A stretch of DNA of 64,000 bases from assembly GCA_949106495.1 (NCBI GenBank), contig CARYZD010000001.1:1-64000 (forward strand), in the 5' to 3' direction. The notes under the pieces are model-generated. The model had not been told where the DNA came from. It saw nothing but the letters and a program-made list of their open reading frames with translations, and made no database searches. Positions 10,052 to 19,333 of the stretch are shown one piece after another. The position numbers were made by a program, and so were the translations under genes. Position 1 is the stretch's first letter. Each line of letters opens with the position of its first letter. This DNA is from an uncultured Clostridia bacterium (lineage in GTDB: Bacteria > Bacillota > Clostridia > TANB77 > CAG-465).

Positions 10052-11263
10052 TTATATTGCAACTTTAAGTAATATTGCTACTACTTTAGATGAATCATCT
10101 GGTTTTGATAAGTCATCATTTCTAAATTTAAGTTGTATTGTAACTCCTTCTATTTTATATATGTTTGTTAAAGTTGAATCATCTTCAGACATATATTGTC
10201 TTGATGGGCTTCCAAGTAATTCTTTAACTTTTAAATACTGTGTACCAAGTTCTATACCTTTATATATAACTATATTTCCTCCTCTATTTATATCAGTAGA
10301 AATAGCTGTTATATATCCATCTCCTATGTTATTCATACTTGCTTTTGCATTATATACATATGCACTATATTTTGCTTGTTGTAATTCATATAACGATACA
10401 ATTGTAAAATAATTAGGTTGAATTTTTTGTGTTGCATATTTATTATCTATTGTTAAACCTTCCATTTTAGATTGTCTTAAAGGAAGTGTATATTCTTTTC
10501 CGTTTATTGTTAAAGTATTTAGTTCTCCTTTTTCGACTTCATCTATCTTTTGTATAAATTCAAAACTATTAAAAACTTTATCTTCTTCTGTTGTTTTATA
10601 TTTATCTTGCTCTGCTTTATACGTTAAAGAATAAACATAATTATTTTTTATAGTAAGAATTCTAGTAGCTTTTTTTCCATTTTCTGTATAAGTAAATCTA
10701 ACTGCTAATTGATCTGCAAATAAAGCATAAGAAGAATTAATATCTGATACTTTTTCTGGAACTATAGTCTTTTGTACCATTTCACCATCTTCTTCAACTT
10801 CAATTATTTTAGTTTCTGCTTTAATTAACTCTTTTGTTAATGATTCTTTCTGCTTTTGAATATGGTCTATATCCATCTGTGATACATCAATCTTACCAAC
10901 TCTTAGCATTACTTCTGTTCCTGTTGATTTATTATTCATTACGGATACATAAGTTCCATCTTCTGTCTCTTCATCCTCTGGAATACTTAATCCATCTAAA
11001 TATCCAAATCTTATTCCTAGCTCATCATTTCTATATTCTTTAAGTCCTTCTGCAAGTGGAGTCATTTCTGTTCCAAGCATACCATCTTCGGCTACAAATC
11101 CTTCTCCTTCAACATAATCTTCATATAATTTTACATCTACTATAGGAGTTTTACTTTTTTGTATAAGCCATATAGCTAAAAAAGTTCCTACAGCAACAAA
11201 TATCACTACTACTAAAATTAGTATTACAAGTGCTATTTTTGAAATTCCTTTTTTCCCTTTCAT
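10052..11263 (-). CDS. Membrane-anchored extracellular protein of unknown function
   Basis: A 403-residue protein with a short basic N-terminus and one strong membrane helix (about residues 11-35). The rest is hydrophilic and presumably outside the cell. I do not recognise a catalytic family. The last third contains a G-x-x-L-G-x-x-Y-x-x-V-K-x-L-L-G-x-P pattern, similar to small periplasmic or cell-surface folds such as SmpA/OmlA or DUF4309 that bind other proteins. That resemblance is weak. It stands alone, with a GGAGG site 8 bases before the ATG and a strong terminator. Confidence 0.7.
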   Translation of the reverse strand: MKGKKGISKIALVILILVVVIFVAVGTFLAIWLIQKSKTPIVDVKLYEDYVEGEGFVAEDGMLGTEMTPLAEGLKEYRNDELGIRFGYLDGLSIPEDEETEDGTYVSVMNNKSTGTEVMLRVGKIDVSQMDIDHIQKQKESLTKELIKAETKIIEVEEDGEMVQKTIVPEKVSDINSSYALFADQLAVRFTYTENGKKATRILTIKNNYVYSLTYKAEQDKYKTTEEDKVFNSFEFIQKIDEVEKGELNTLTINGKEYTLPLRQSKMEGLTIDNKYATQKIQPNYFTIVSLYELQQAKYSAYVYNAKASMNNIGDGYITAISTDINRGGNIVIYKGIELGTQYLKVKELLGSPSRQYMSEDDSTLTNIYKIEGVTIQLKFRNDDLSKPDDSSKVVAILLKVAI

Positions 11264-11335
11264 ATATTTTCCTCCATAATCTCTATATTTTATAGTATAT
11301 CATAAAGAATAAAAAATCAAAATAATTTTATATAT

Positions 11336-11941
11336 TTATTGATTTTTTTCTTTCAAATATTTCACTAATTTTTCAACAGCTCTTTTTCTTGCACTATATT
11401 TTTCTTTTTCTTTAAAGTTCATTTGTGCAAGAGTTTTATTTTCTTGTAGAATATAAAATATTGGATCAAATCCAAATCCCTCTTCACCTTGTTGCTTTTT
11501 TGGTATTTCTCCTTCTACTTCTCCTATAAAAGTTTTTATACTTCCATCTAGTTCTATAAGAGCAATTGCAGTTTGCCAAACAACTTTTCTATTACTATTA
11601 TCTCCAATTTTTTCAATGTAAAACTCATTTCTTTCAAAATCTGTAACTTCTTTTTTTAATTCTTCTCCTGGTGCTCTTTTACTTTTTACTCCTGGATATC
11701 CATTAAGACAATCAATACATATTCCTGTATCTTCAGCTATAATATATACTTTTTCTTTTAAAATTTCTTTAATAGATTTTACTTTAATTATTGCATTATC
11801 TACAAATGTTTCACCATTTTCATCTACATTTAAATCTTCTATTCCTGCATCTTTTTGAGATACAACATTAAATTCACTTAACATCTTTTTTAACTCTTCT
11901 ATTTTACCTTTGTTATTAGTTGCCATTACTATTTTATTCAT
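11336..11941 (-). CDS. rdgB: XTP/dITP diphosphatase (HAM1/RdgB family)
   Basis: A 201-residue enzyme that hydrolyses non-canonical purine nucleoside triphosphates (dITP, XTP) to monophosphates, keeping them out of DNA and RNA. Family marks are the N-terminal A-T-N-N-K-G-K-I-E-E-L nucleotide-binding motif, E-D-T-G-I with the catalytic Asp (about residues 69-73), the Y-P-G-V-K-S-K-R segment and G-F-G-F-D-P-I-F near residue 155. The length is normal for the family. GGGAGTG precedes the ATG. It lies downstream of the DUF1653 gene in the same direction, with a hairpin between them. Confidence 0.92.
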   Translation of the reverse strand: MNKIVMATNNKGKIEELKKMLSEFNVVSQKDAGIEDLNVDENGETFVDNAIIKVKSIKEILKEKVYIIAEDTGICIDCLNGYPGVKSKRAPGEELKKEVTDFERNEFYIEKIGDNSNRKVVWQTAIALIELDGSIKTFIGEVEGEIPKKQQGEEGFGFDPIFYILQENKTLAQMNFKEKEKYSARKRAVEKLVKYLKEKNQ

Positions 11942-11972
11942 TTAATCATCACTCCCAAATTATTATAACATA

Positions 11973-12000
11973 AAAGGTAAGATTATTTCATCTTACCTTT
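11973..12000 (-). terminator. Hairpin between the DUF1653 gene and rdgB
   Basis: An 11-bp perfect stem (11973-11983 with 11990-12000) lies just after the DUF1653 stop codon. On the minus strand it is followed by only four T, so it may be a weak terminator or an mRNA-stability hairpin. Confidence 0.5.
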
Positions 12001-12006
12001 ATTTTT

Positions 12007-12237
12007 TTACCCATTATATTCTACAAATCTAGTTTTTTGACCAGTAACATTATCTGCTCTTTTACTAATATCTTCCTCATCAGTAAACATATCATATGGT
12101 CTAGCCCATATTTTATCTTGGTCATAATGTTTATATACAACCATTTCCTCCATTGTCTCTGAATGAATAGCAATTGCAATAACTTCTACTACATGTCCTT
12201 TAAAATGCATGTATTTTTTTCCAGCTTCTACTTTCAT
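12007..12237 (-). CDS. DUF1653 family protein
   Basis: A 76-residue protein matching the DUF1653 pattern: an N-terminal G-K-Y-x-H-F-K-G strand, a central acidic E-T-M-E-E-M-V-V-Y segment and the conserved W-A-R-P-Y-x-M-F block. The family is widespread, small and of unknown biochemical function. GAGGAGG precedes the ATG, and the gene begins 3 bases after the stop of the upstream FAD protein gene, so the two are almost certainly one operon. Confidence 0.8.
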   Translation of the reverse strand: MKVEAGKKYMHFKGHVVEVIAIAIHSETMEEMVVYKHYDQDKIWARPYDMFTDEEDISKRADNVTGQKTRFVEYNG

Positions 12238-12240
12238 TTT

Positions 12241-13680
12241 CTATTCCTCCTCTAAAAATCTAGCCATTTGAACTCCAGAACAAGACGCCATCATAAGACC
12301 ACGAGTCATTCCACCACCATCTCCAATTGAATATAATCCACTAATACTTGTCTCAAATTTATCTGTTATTTTTACTTTATTACTGTAAAATTTAATCTCT
12401 GGTCCATATAATAAATTATCTGGAGCAGCAAAGCCTTCTACTACTTTATCTACAGATTGTATAAAATCTAGTATATTAGTCATTGTCCTATATCCGAGAG
12501 CAAATGTCAAGTCCCCTGGTTCGACATTTTTTAATGTAGGTACTACAGTATTATGCTCTAATTCCTCTTTCCAAGTTCTTTTGCCCCTATATATGTCTCC
12601 AAGTCTTTGTACTACTATTTTACCTGCTCCAATTGCATTTAAATTTTGTGCGATATTTCGTCCATATTCTATTGGCTTATTAAAAGGATAATTAAAATTA
12701 TGTGATACCAAAATTGCAAGATTAGTATTTTCACTTTTCTTATCTTTATATGAGTGTCCATTTACGAGTGTAATATTATGGTCATATACTTCTGTAGATA
12801 CAAAACCACTTGGATTTTGACAAAATGTTCTAACCTTATCTTTGTATCTTCCTACACGTCCAATAAATTTTCCTTCATACATATACTTATTTATTTTTTC
12901 CATAACTTTGTCTGGAAGCTCATATCTAATTCCAATATCTACTGTTCCACTTTCTGTTTTTATATTATGCTTATCACACATATTAACAAGCCAATTAGCA
13001 CCTTTTCTTCCAACAGCAAGTATAACTTTATTTGAATAAATTTCATTATAATTATCTTTTTCTTCAATATAGTCTTTAGAGTTTTGAACTTTAACACCTT
13101 TTATTATATTATTTTCAACAATCAAATCTTTTACTGTTGTATTAAATATAATATGAATGCCATTATCTAATAAATACTGTTGAATCTTATAATATAATTC
13201 ATGACTTTTCTCCGTTCCTAAATGTCTTATTGGTATATCTATTAAAGTAATATTTTCTTTTTTAGCTTTATTACAAATTTTCTTAACTTCTTCTTTGTAC
13301 TCAGTTCCTTCTAAATGAGTATCTGCGCCAAACTTTAGATAAATATTATCTGTATAGTCTATCAATTTTTTAGTCTCTTCAACACCAATATATTTATGTA
13401 GTATTCCACCAACATGAATATCATCATCTTCTTTATTATATAATGATAATTTACCATCAGAAAAAGCTCCCGCTCCAGAAAATCCACAAGTAATGTTACA
13501 CATAGGTTTACAACGTACACAATTTCCAGTTTTTTCTATTGGACATTTTCTATTTTCTACACTTTTCCCTTGTTCTATAATAAGTACTTTCTTTTTACTA
13601 TTTAATTTAATCATCTCATATGCTAGAAAAACAGCACTAGGTCCAGCACCCACTATAACCACGTCATAATAATTATTCAT
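12241..13680 (-). CDS. NAD(P)/FAD-dependent oxidoreductase (COG2509-like)
   Basis: A 479-residue flavoprotein. The start is placed at ATG 13680 because AAGGAGG lies 8 bases upstream; an open frame runs further upstream without a better site. The N-terminus carries the FAD-binding G-A-G-P-S-A motif (about residues 11-16), then a Cys-rich stretch (C-P-x7-C-x2-C-x3-C-x3-C-G-F-S-G-A-G, about residues 42-70). The C-terminus has a second dinucleotide motif, S-I-G-D-G-G-G-M-T-R-G. This matches the COG2509 uncharacterised FAD dehydrogenase family. The substrate is unknown. The cysteine cluster could hold a metal or Fe-S centre, but that is not shown. Confidence 0.8.
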   Translation of the reverse strand: MNNYYDVVIVGAGPSAVFLAYEMIKLNSKKKVLIIEQGKSVENRKCPIEKTGNCVRCKPMCNITCGFSGAGAFSDGKLSLYNKEDDDIHVGGILHKYIGVEETKKLIDYTDNIYLKFGADTHLEGTEYKEEVKKICNKAKKENITLIDIPIRHLGTEKSHELYYKIQQYLLDNGIHIIFNTTVKDLIVENNIIKGVKVQNSKDYIEEKDNYNEIYSNKVILAVGRKGANWLVNMCDKHNIKTESGTVDIGIRYELPDKVMEKINKYMYEGKFIGRVGRYKDKVRTFCQNPSGFVSTEVYDHNITLVNGHSYKDKKSENTNLAILVSHNFNYPFNKPIEYGRNIAQNLNAIGAGKIVVQRLGDIYRGKRTWKEELEHNTVVPTLKNVEPGDLTFALGYRTMTNILDFIQSVDKVVEGFAAPDNLLYGPEIKFYSNKVKITDKFETSISGLYSIGDGGGMTRGLMMASCSGVQMARFLEEE

Positions 13681-13738
13681 AACTATCAACCTCCTTTTTT
13701 CCATGCTAAATATATCATAATATACTCTAAAAAGCAAG

Positions 13739-13769
13739 AATAGTATACTTATAATATAAGTATACTATT
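13739..13769 (-). terminator. Long hairpin overlapping the stop codon of the 13765 gene
   Basis: A 14-bp perfect stem (13739-13752 with 13756-13769) has a 3-base loop. It overlaps the stop codon of the minus-strand gene ending at 13765. The following bases are only moderately T-rich, so efficiency is uncertain. Confidence 0.5.
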
Positions 13770-14310
13770 CCTTTATTCTATCATTAGATAATATTATTTT
13801 TGATATCTCATTATTATATCTAGAATAAATCACACCTAAATATATACTATTTTCTGTGTCAACATATTTAGATATTTTCCAATAATTATTATCATCTGGT
13901 TTATATATTTCAGTTTTATAGTTGCTACCAAGTTCACTCCATATACCATTTACTTTAGTTATTTTCTCCCCATTTTCCTGATTTATATCTAAAGATGTCT
14001 TTTTATAGTTTGCAATAATATATGAAATTTTTCCCTTTGAGTCTGTTTTTATGCTTAATTCTTCAAAATTATAATTACATTTATCTATAACATTTTCTAT
14101 AGTTTTATACTTAGATAAATCTACTTCACTTATATTCATTCCTAGTTTAATATTATCTATTGTAATTGTAGATAAATCAGTCTTTTTAACAGCATAATCA
14201 CTATCATAAAAATAATATTTTGTTCCAAGTATTGTAACTAAAAATATTACTACAAGTGTAACTAAATAAATAATTGCTTTAGAAAAGAAATTCAATTTTT
14301 TCTTTTTCAT
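13765..14310 (-). CDS. Membrane-anchored hypothetical protein
   Basis: A 181-residue protein with a basic start and one membrane helix (about residues 9-29). The remaining 150 residues are predicted to be outside the cell. The segment I-K-L-G-M-N-I-S-E-V-D-L-S-K-Y resembles the first helix of small domains where G-M-x-x-x-E-V is common, but I cannot name a family. AGGATAGGG precedes the ATG. It is a single-gene unit. Confidence 0.6.
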   Translation of the reverse strand: MKKKKLNFFSKAIIYLVTLVVIFLVTILGTKYYFYDSDYAVKKTDLSTITIDNIKLGMNISEVDLSKYKTIENVIDKCNYNFEELSIKTDSKGKISYIIANYKKTSLDINQENGEKITKVNGIWSELGSNYKTEIYKPDDNNYWKISKYVDTENSIYLGVIYSRYNNEISKIILSNDRIKE

Positions 14311-14391
14311 AAATATCCCTATCCTTTACACATAAATTATATATCAAGGGTATTATTTTAGCAATATATTTATAGCAAAATTTATATTATT

Positions 14392-15186
14392 TTAATATGA
14401 TCCTATTACTCTAAACTCTTCACAATACAAAATTATGTTCTTAAATGTGTTTTTGATTATTTCATCTTTTTCATCACCTTCTAAATCTACAAAAAACATA
14501 TAGTCTCCAAGTCTTGTTTTAGCAGGTCTTGATTCTATTTTTGTTAAATTAATTTCAGCAAGTGAAAATAAACCAAGTATTTTATATAATGCTCCTGGTT
14601 CATCTTTTGTAGAAAATATTATTGATGTCTTTTTAGTGTTTCTTTTGTTTTTGATTTTAGATAGTACAATAAATCTTGTTTGATTAAATTCTATATCTTG
14701 AATATTACTATTTATAATTTCAAGGTTATATAACTTCTCACATGATTTATTACAAATACATGCTGTATCACTCTCTTTCGAAGCTAAGCTTGCAGCATAT
14801 GAAGTACTAGATACTGGTATCTTTTGTGCATTTATATACTTTTCATTTAATAATTTACTACATTGAGCTAGTGCTTGTGGATGAGAATATATTTTTGCAA
14901 TTCTCGTATCCTTAGTTTTTGCCATAAGTATATGATTAATATCTAAAATCAATTCATCTACTACATATATATCCTTATACTCAAAGATTGCATCCATCGT
15001 ATCTAAAACACTTCCATGAATTGCATTTTCAAATGGTACAACACACTTTTGTATTTCATCATTTTCTAATGCTTTTATAACTTTAGAAATTTCTGAATAT
15101 TCTATTATATTATCTTCTATACTCATATATTTTTGCGTTGCTTCATAAGAATATGAACCTTTAGGTCCTAAATATCCTATTTTCAT
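14392..15186 (-). CDS. pheA: Prephenate dehydratase with ACT domain
   Basis: A 264-residue enzyme converting prephenate to phenylpyruvate, the committed step of phenylalanine synthesis. The catalytic domain (1-180) starts with the family signature G-Y-L-G-P-K-G-S-Y-S-Y-E-A and ends with N-Q-T-R-F-I-V-L, whose Thr-Arg-Phe is essential in known enzymes. Residues about 186-260 form an ACT regulatory domain with the E-S-R-P motif that binds phenylalanine for feedback inhibition. There is no chorismate mutase part. Its start overlaps the stop of the upstream aminotransferase gene by 4 bp, so the two are translationally coupled. Confidence 0.93.
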   Translation of the reverse strand: MKIGYLGPKGSYSYEATQKYMSIEDNIIEYSEISKVIKALENDEIQKCVVPFENAIHGSVLDTMDAIFEYKDIYVVDELILDINHILMAKTKDTRIAKIYSHPQALAQCSKLLNEKYINAQKIPVSSTSYAASLASKESDTACICNKSCEKLYNLEIINSNIQDIEFNQTRFIVLSKIKNKRNTKKTSIIFSTKDEPGALYKILGLFSLAEINLTKIESRPAKTRLGDYMFFVDLEGDEKDEIIKNTFKNIILYCEEFRVIGSY

Positions 15187-16262
15187 CCTATCACCTCTTT
15201 TAAAACTTTACAAAAGACTTCCATTTCATCTTTTGTTCCAATACTTACTCTTATCCATGTATCCATAAGCGGAAATCCATCTCTGACTATAACACCCCTT
15301 TTTAACATCTCATATACAATAAGTTTTGAATCTTGTTTTAAATTAATCATAATAAAATTTGCTTGTGTTTTTATATATTCTATATTTGCTTTATCTAATT
15401 TTTCATATAAAAAATCTATTGTATTATGTATTTTATCTACTGAAGATTTCATATAATCTTTTTCTTCTAAAGCAATTAATGCACACATTTGAGATATTGT
15501 AGAAACATTAAATGGGACTCTAACTTTTTCAAGTTCTGTAATAATGTCACTATTTGCCACTATATATCCTATCCTCAAAGCAGCTAATCCATACGCTTTA
15601 GAAAATGTTTTTAGTACGCAAACATTTTTATAATTTTTAATAAGTTCTATAGCACTTATATATTCTTTATCTCTTACGAATTCGAAATAAGCTTCGTCTA
15701 CTACAATTAAAACTTCCTTTGGTACCTGATTTATAAAATTAATCAACTCTTCTTTTCTTAATATCGTTCCTAAAGGATTGTTTGGATTTGTTAAATATAC
15801 AATTTTAGTATTTTTATCTACAATATCTAGCATTTTATCTAAATTAAAATTATAATCATTTTCAAAACTAATTGTTTTTATATTTACATCTTGAATCATA
15901 GCTTCAGAAAAATAACTAGAGAATGATGGTAACTCTGTAACTATATTATCTCCCTTTTCTAGCAGTATTCTTGAAAGCATTTGAATTATCTCTACTGAGC
16001 CATTTCCAAATAATAAATAATTTTCTGGAACATTTAATTCATTTGCCAAACTTTTTCTAAGTTCAGTAACATAATTGTCTGGATATATATTATAATGTAT
16101 TATATTTTTTAAAACATCTTTAATTTTTGGAGAAGCACCATATGGATTTTCATTTGATGCTATTTTAATAACTTTATTTAAATTAAATTCTTTTTTTATT
16201 TCTTCTTCACTTTTACCTGGTACATATGGTAAAACATTTTCTAAACATTCTCTATATTTCAT
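15183..16262 (-). CDS. hisC: HisC-type class II aminotransferase, probably aromatic
   Basis: A 359-residue PLP enzyme of the histidinol-phosphate aminotransferase family. The PLP lysine sits in T-F-S-K-A-Y-G-L-A-A-L-R-I-G-Y (about residues 215-230), with the upstream N-P-N-N-P-L-G and D-E-A-Y-F-E-F motifs. Members of this family often act on aromatic 2-oxo acids. Here the gene overlaps pheA by 4 bp and no other histidine gene is near, so converting phenylpyruvate to phenylalanine is the more likely job. The hisC name reflects family only. AAGGTGG precedes the ATG. Confidence 0.85.
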   Translation of the reverse strand: MKYRECLENVLPYVPGKSEEEIKKEFNLNKVIKIASNENPYGASPKIKDVLKNIIHYNIYPDNYVTELRKSLANELNVPENYLLFGNGSVEIIQMLSRILLEKGDNIVTELPSFSSYFSEAMIQDVNIKTISFENDYNFNLDKMLDIVDKNTKIVYLTNPNNPLGTILRKEELINFINQVPKEVLIVVDEAYFEFVRDKEYISAIELIKNYKNVCVLKTFSKAYGLAALRIGYIVANSDIITELEKVRVPFNVSTISQMCALIALEEKDYMKSSVDKIHNTIDFLYEKLDKANIEYIKTQANFIMINLKQDSKLIVYEMLKRGVIVRDGFPLMDTWIRVSIGTKDEMEVFCKVLKEVIG

Positions 16263-16353
16263 ACTTTATTCCACCTTTTTTATCTAAAATATAATATCAT
16301 AGAAAATATTATTATACAATATATAATTTATAGTAGATATAATTATATGAAGC

Positions 16354-16398
16354 TGACCATTTGGTCAATTGACAAACATACAATAAAGATAGTATAAT
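16354..16398 (+). promoter_or_regulatory. Promoter with TetR-type operator for the acyl-CoA synthetase gene
   Basis: A perfect 14-bp inverted repeat, TGACCATTTGGTCA (16354-16367), lies one base before a consensus -35 TTGACA (16369-16374). An 18-base spacer leads to a consensus -10 TATAAT (16393-16398). The dyad has the size of a TetR-family operator and would block or compete with RNA polymerase. The arrangement is mirrored at the fab operon promoter (45392-45434). Confidence 0.75.
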
Positions 16399-16425
16399 AC
16401 GATTAAATGATAAGGGGGAAGAAAC

Positions 16426-18168
16426 GTGAAAAACGAAGAAATAATCTATAAAACTGCTAAAAAAAGAGCAACTTTTAGAGAACTTGTAGATGAAAGCGCA
16501 AAAAAATATGGAGATAAAAATGCTTTCATTATTAAAGAAAAAATTGAGAAAAATCCTAAGTATAAATATATATCATATAATAAATTAAAAGAAGATGTAG
16601 ATAATTTTGGCCAAGGTCTAATTTCATTAGGATTAAAAGGAAAAAGAATTGCAATAATTGGTAAAAATAGTTATGAATGGGGACTTACATACCTTACTGT
16701 TCTATCTTCTGTTGGTATATCTGTACCACTAGATAAAGGATTAAAGCAAGATGAAATTGAAGCGCTTGTACTTCGCAGTAATGCAGATTGTATAGTTTTT
16801 GATGAAAAATATTCTGATACAATTAATGATATAAAATCTAAAAATGAATCTAATTTAAAAGAATATATCTGTATGACAAAAAATGATAAGGGATATAAAA
16901 CTATTGAAGATGTTATATCTATAGGAAAAAAAGAATTAGAAAGTGGTAAAAAAGACGTATATGAATATACAATTAATCCAAAAGATATGGCTATTATATT
17001 ATTTACATCTGGTACTACTGCTATGTCTAAAGGTGTTATGCTATCACAAGATAACATTCTATCTAATATTTACCAAATGGAATGTATGATTGAATTTTTT
17101 GATTCAGATGTATCTCTTGCATTTCTACCTTTCCATCATACATTTGGTTCTACTGCGCTATTATTATTTTTAAACAATGGTGTATGCACAACTTTTTGTG
17201 ATGGTCTTAAATATATTCAAAAAAATTTAGTAGAATATAAAGTATCTGTATTTGTTTGTGTACCATTAATTATTGAATCTATGTATAAAAAAATTATGCA
17301 AGAAGTAAAAAAACAAGGAAAAGAAAAATTAATTAAAACTGCTGGTAAAATTGCCAATAGTCTAAATAAAATACATATTGATATTCGTAGAAAACTATTT
17401 AAAGCAATTCTTGACCAATTAGGTGGTCATGTTAGATTTGTTGTAAGTGGAGCTGCAGCTCTTGATCCAAATGTTGCAAAAGGTTTTAGTACATTTGGTG
17501 TTACTGTTATACAAGGATATGGTTTAACAGAAACTTCTCCTGTTCTTGCTTCTGAAAATATAAGACACATTGCTCCAGGAACTGTTGGTGTTCCAATGCA
17601 TGGTGTAGAAATTGAAATTGATGAGCCAGATGAAAAAGGTATTGGAGAAATCAAAGCTAAAGGCGATAATGTAATGCTTGGTTATTTTGAAAATGAGAAA
17701 GCTACAAACGAAGTTCTAAAAGATGGATGGTTTTATACAGGAGATTTAGGATATATTAATAAAGATGGTTATTTAGTAATAAATGGTAGAAAGAAAACTG
17801 TTATTGTACTAAAAAATGGTAAAAACATCTTCCCAGAAGAACTTGAAACTCTAGTAAATAATTTACCATATGTTGCTGAATCAATGGTATTTGGATATCC
17901 TAAAGATGATGATTTAGTAGTATCTGTTGAGATTCAATATAATAAAGATTATGTAGAAAAAGAAATGAATAACATATCATTTGATAAACTTCATGACATA
18001 GTTTGGAATGATATCAAAAAAATAAATACTACTCTTCCAACATATAAATATATAAAGAAATTATTCTTAACTGATGAAGAAATGATTAAAACAACTACTG
18101 CTAAAGTAAAAAGATTTAAAGAAATAGAAAAAATTCTAAAAAAAGAAAAAGAACAAAATAATAAGTAA
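16426..18168 (+). CDS. Long-chain fatty acid-CoA ligase (AMP-binding)
   Basis: A 580-residue adenylate-forming enzyme that activates a carboxylic acid with ATP and loads it on CoA. The start is GTG 16426, 6 bases after a GGGGGAAG site. Visible motifs are the P-loop L-F-T-S-G-T-T-A-M-S-K-G (about residues 188-199), G-Y-G-L-T-E-T-S-P (about residues 364-372), the hinge Y-T-G-D-L-G-Y, and a C-terminal K-N-G-K-N-I-F-P-E-E-L-E. The closest type is long-chain acyl-CoA synthetase (FadD-like), used to activate exogenous fatty acids for lipid synthesis. It stands alone on the plus strand behind a strong promoter with a TetR-type operator, which suggests regulation together with the fab operon. Confidence 0.88.
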   Translation: MKNEEIIYKTAKKRATFRELVDESAKKYGDKNAFIIKEKIEKNPKYKYISYNKLKEDVDNFGQGLISLGLKGKRIAIIGKNSYEWGLTYLTVLSSVGISVPLDKGLKQDEIEALVLRSNADCIVFDEKYSDTINDIKSKNESNLKEYICMTKNDKGYKTIEDVISIGKKELESGKKDVYEYTINPKDMAIILFTSGTTAMSKGVMLSQDNILSNIYQMECMIEFFDSDVSLAFLPFHHTFGSTALLLFLNNGVCTTFCDGLKYIQKNLVEYKVSVFVCVPLIIESMYKKIMQEVKKQGKEKLIKTAGKIANSLNKIHIDIRRKLFKAILDQLGGHVRFVVSGAAALDPNVAKGFSTFGVTVIQGYGLTETSPVLASENIRHIAPGTVGVPMHGVEIEIDEPDEKGIGEIKAKGDNVMLGYFENEKATNEVLKDGWFYTGDLGYINKDGYLVINGRKKTVIVLKNGKNIFPEELETLVNNLPYVAESMVFGYPKDDDLVVSVEIQYNKDYVEKEMNNISFDKLHDIVWNDIKKINTTLPTYKYIKKLFLTDEEMIKTTTAKVKRFKEIEKILKKEKEQNNK

Positions 18169-18204
18169 AAAATATAGGAGTACATTTCAAAAACGTACTC
18201 CTAT
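18166..18204. terminator. Convergent terminator, acyl-CoA synthetase / Rpn gene
   Basis: A 10-bp perfect stem (18174-18183 with 18195-18204) lies between two convergent genes. T-runs lie on both sides, with the stronger one on the minus strand. Confidence 0.75.
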
Positions 18205-18208
18205 TCTC

Positions 18209-19063
18209 TTATTCATCGCATTTAAGATTTTCTACTATATCTTTATCTAATCCTGTAACTTCACATATAACGTCTACATCCATTTTTTTCTGTAACATTT
18301 TCTTAGCAATATCTATTGCTTTATTCTCTTCTCCTTTTGCAAGTCCTTCATCATATCCGTCAGATTTTGCAGATGCCATTTCCATTACATATTTTTGTCT
18401 TAACTCTGCCATTCTCCTTACATCTTCATCTCCTGACAATATGTCTAATTCTTTGTTTGCTTCTTTTATTAAGTTGTTGTCTTTCATTACTTTTTCCAAC
18501 TCCTTTTTATTCTCTCCATCTATAAATGTTAGCCATTGTGATGTTATATCTTTTAACTCACATTCTTTCTTCCTAAATTTTGGTAATTCTATATAATAGT
18601 ATACCATATCATTACTTATATCATATTCTATATGATTATTTAATACTGTTCTTGTTTTATTTATATGTTCTTCAAATGGAAAATAGTTAAAATTCATTAT
18701 AAATATTACTATTACTGGTTTTATTTCTTTATATTTTTCTCCATTTTGTAGCTGCTCTGACATCATTTTTGCTGCATAATATGTCGACCTTTTTACTACA
18801 TTTTTTTCGTCTCCCATTTGCATTTCGATATCTAAGTATGTATTATTATTTAATGTAGCTTTTATATCTAGTATTCCTATCTTTTCATCTTCTATATTTC
18901 TTTCTAGCACTACATCATGTTTTATTTCTATACTTTTTATATCTAATAATAATAAATCACTTAAAAACTGTATTAAATATGCTTCGTTTCCTTTTTTAGA
19001 AAATAGTTTTTTAAATACAAAATCATTCTTTACAGATAATTTTTCTAATTTTGATTCACTCAA
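18209..19063 (-). CDS. Rpn-family PD-(D/E)XK nuclease/putative transposase, copy 1
   Basis: A 284-residue protein of the Rpn (recombination-promoting nuclease) / PDDEXK_2 family. The opening K-N-D-F-V-F-K-K-L-F is the usual family start. The nuclease core is visible as G-I-L-D-I-K-A followed after about 10 residues by D-I-E-M-Q-M (about residues 64-83), the D-(x)n-E-x-Q variant of this fold. The C-terminus has a short helical tail with K-K-M-D-V-D-V-I-C-E-V-T-G-L. The start is TTG 19063, which has AGGGGTG about 9 bases upstream. It is much diverged from the other two copies in this window and lacks their shared upstream element. Rpn proteins promote recA-independent recombination; the role here is unknown. 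Confidence 0.85.
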   Translation of the reverse strand: MSESKLEKLSVKNDFVFKKLFSKKGNEAYLIQFLSDLLLLDIKSIEIKHDVVLERNIEDEKIGILDIKATLNNNTYLDIEMQMGDEKNVVKRSTYYAAKMMSEQLQNGEKYKEIKPVIVIFIMNFNYFPFEEHINKTRTVLNNHIEYDISNDMVYYYIELPKFRKKECELKDITSQWLTFIDGENKKELEKVMKDNNLIKEANKELDILSGDEDVRRMAELRQKYVMEMASAKSDGYDEGLAKGEENKAIDIAKKMLQKKMDVDVICEVTGLDKDIVENLKCDE

Positions 19064-19296
19064 ATTTAATTCACCCCTATGATAACAAATATTCTGATAA
19101 AAATCAATACTCTTTAAGAAAAATGTACATTTTTAGTGTACAAATAAATTTTATCGATAAAAATTAAATGAATAAAAAATTCAGAATAAAAAATTTATAA
19201 ATTAATTTACCTCTTTATTATATCTTTGTTTTTATGTTTGTAAATACATTCTACAAAACTAGTTTTTACTAGATAAATCTTTAAAATAAGTTTGTC

Positions 19297-19333
19297 TAAA
19301 AAATATAAGAAATGATTTCTCATTTCCTATATT
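19297..19333 (-). terminator. Terminator after the HD-domain gene
   Basis: A 14-bp stem with one mismatch (19302-19315 with 19320-19333) is followed on the minus strand by seven T. Confidence 0.8.

Noticed and set aside
18209..19063. Insertion sequence boundaries around Rpn copy 1
   Set aside because: I found no terminal inverted repeats or target duplications around it, and the shared upstream element of copies 2 and 3 is absent.
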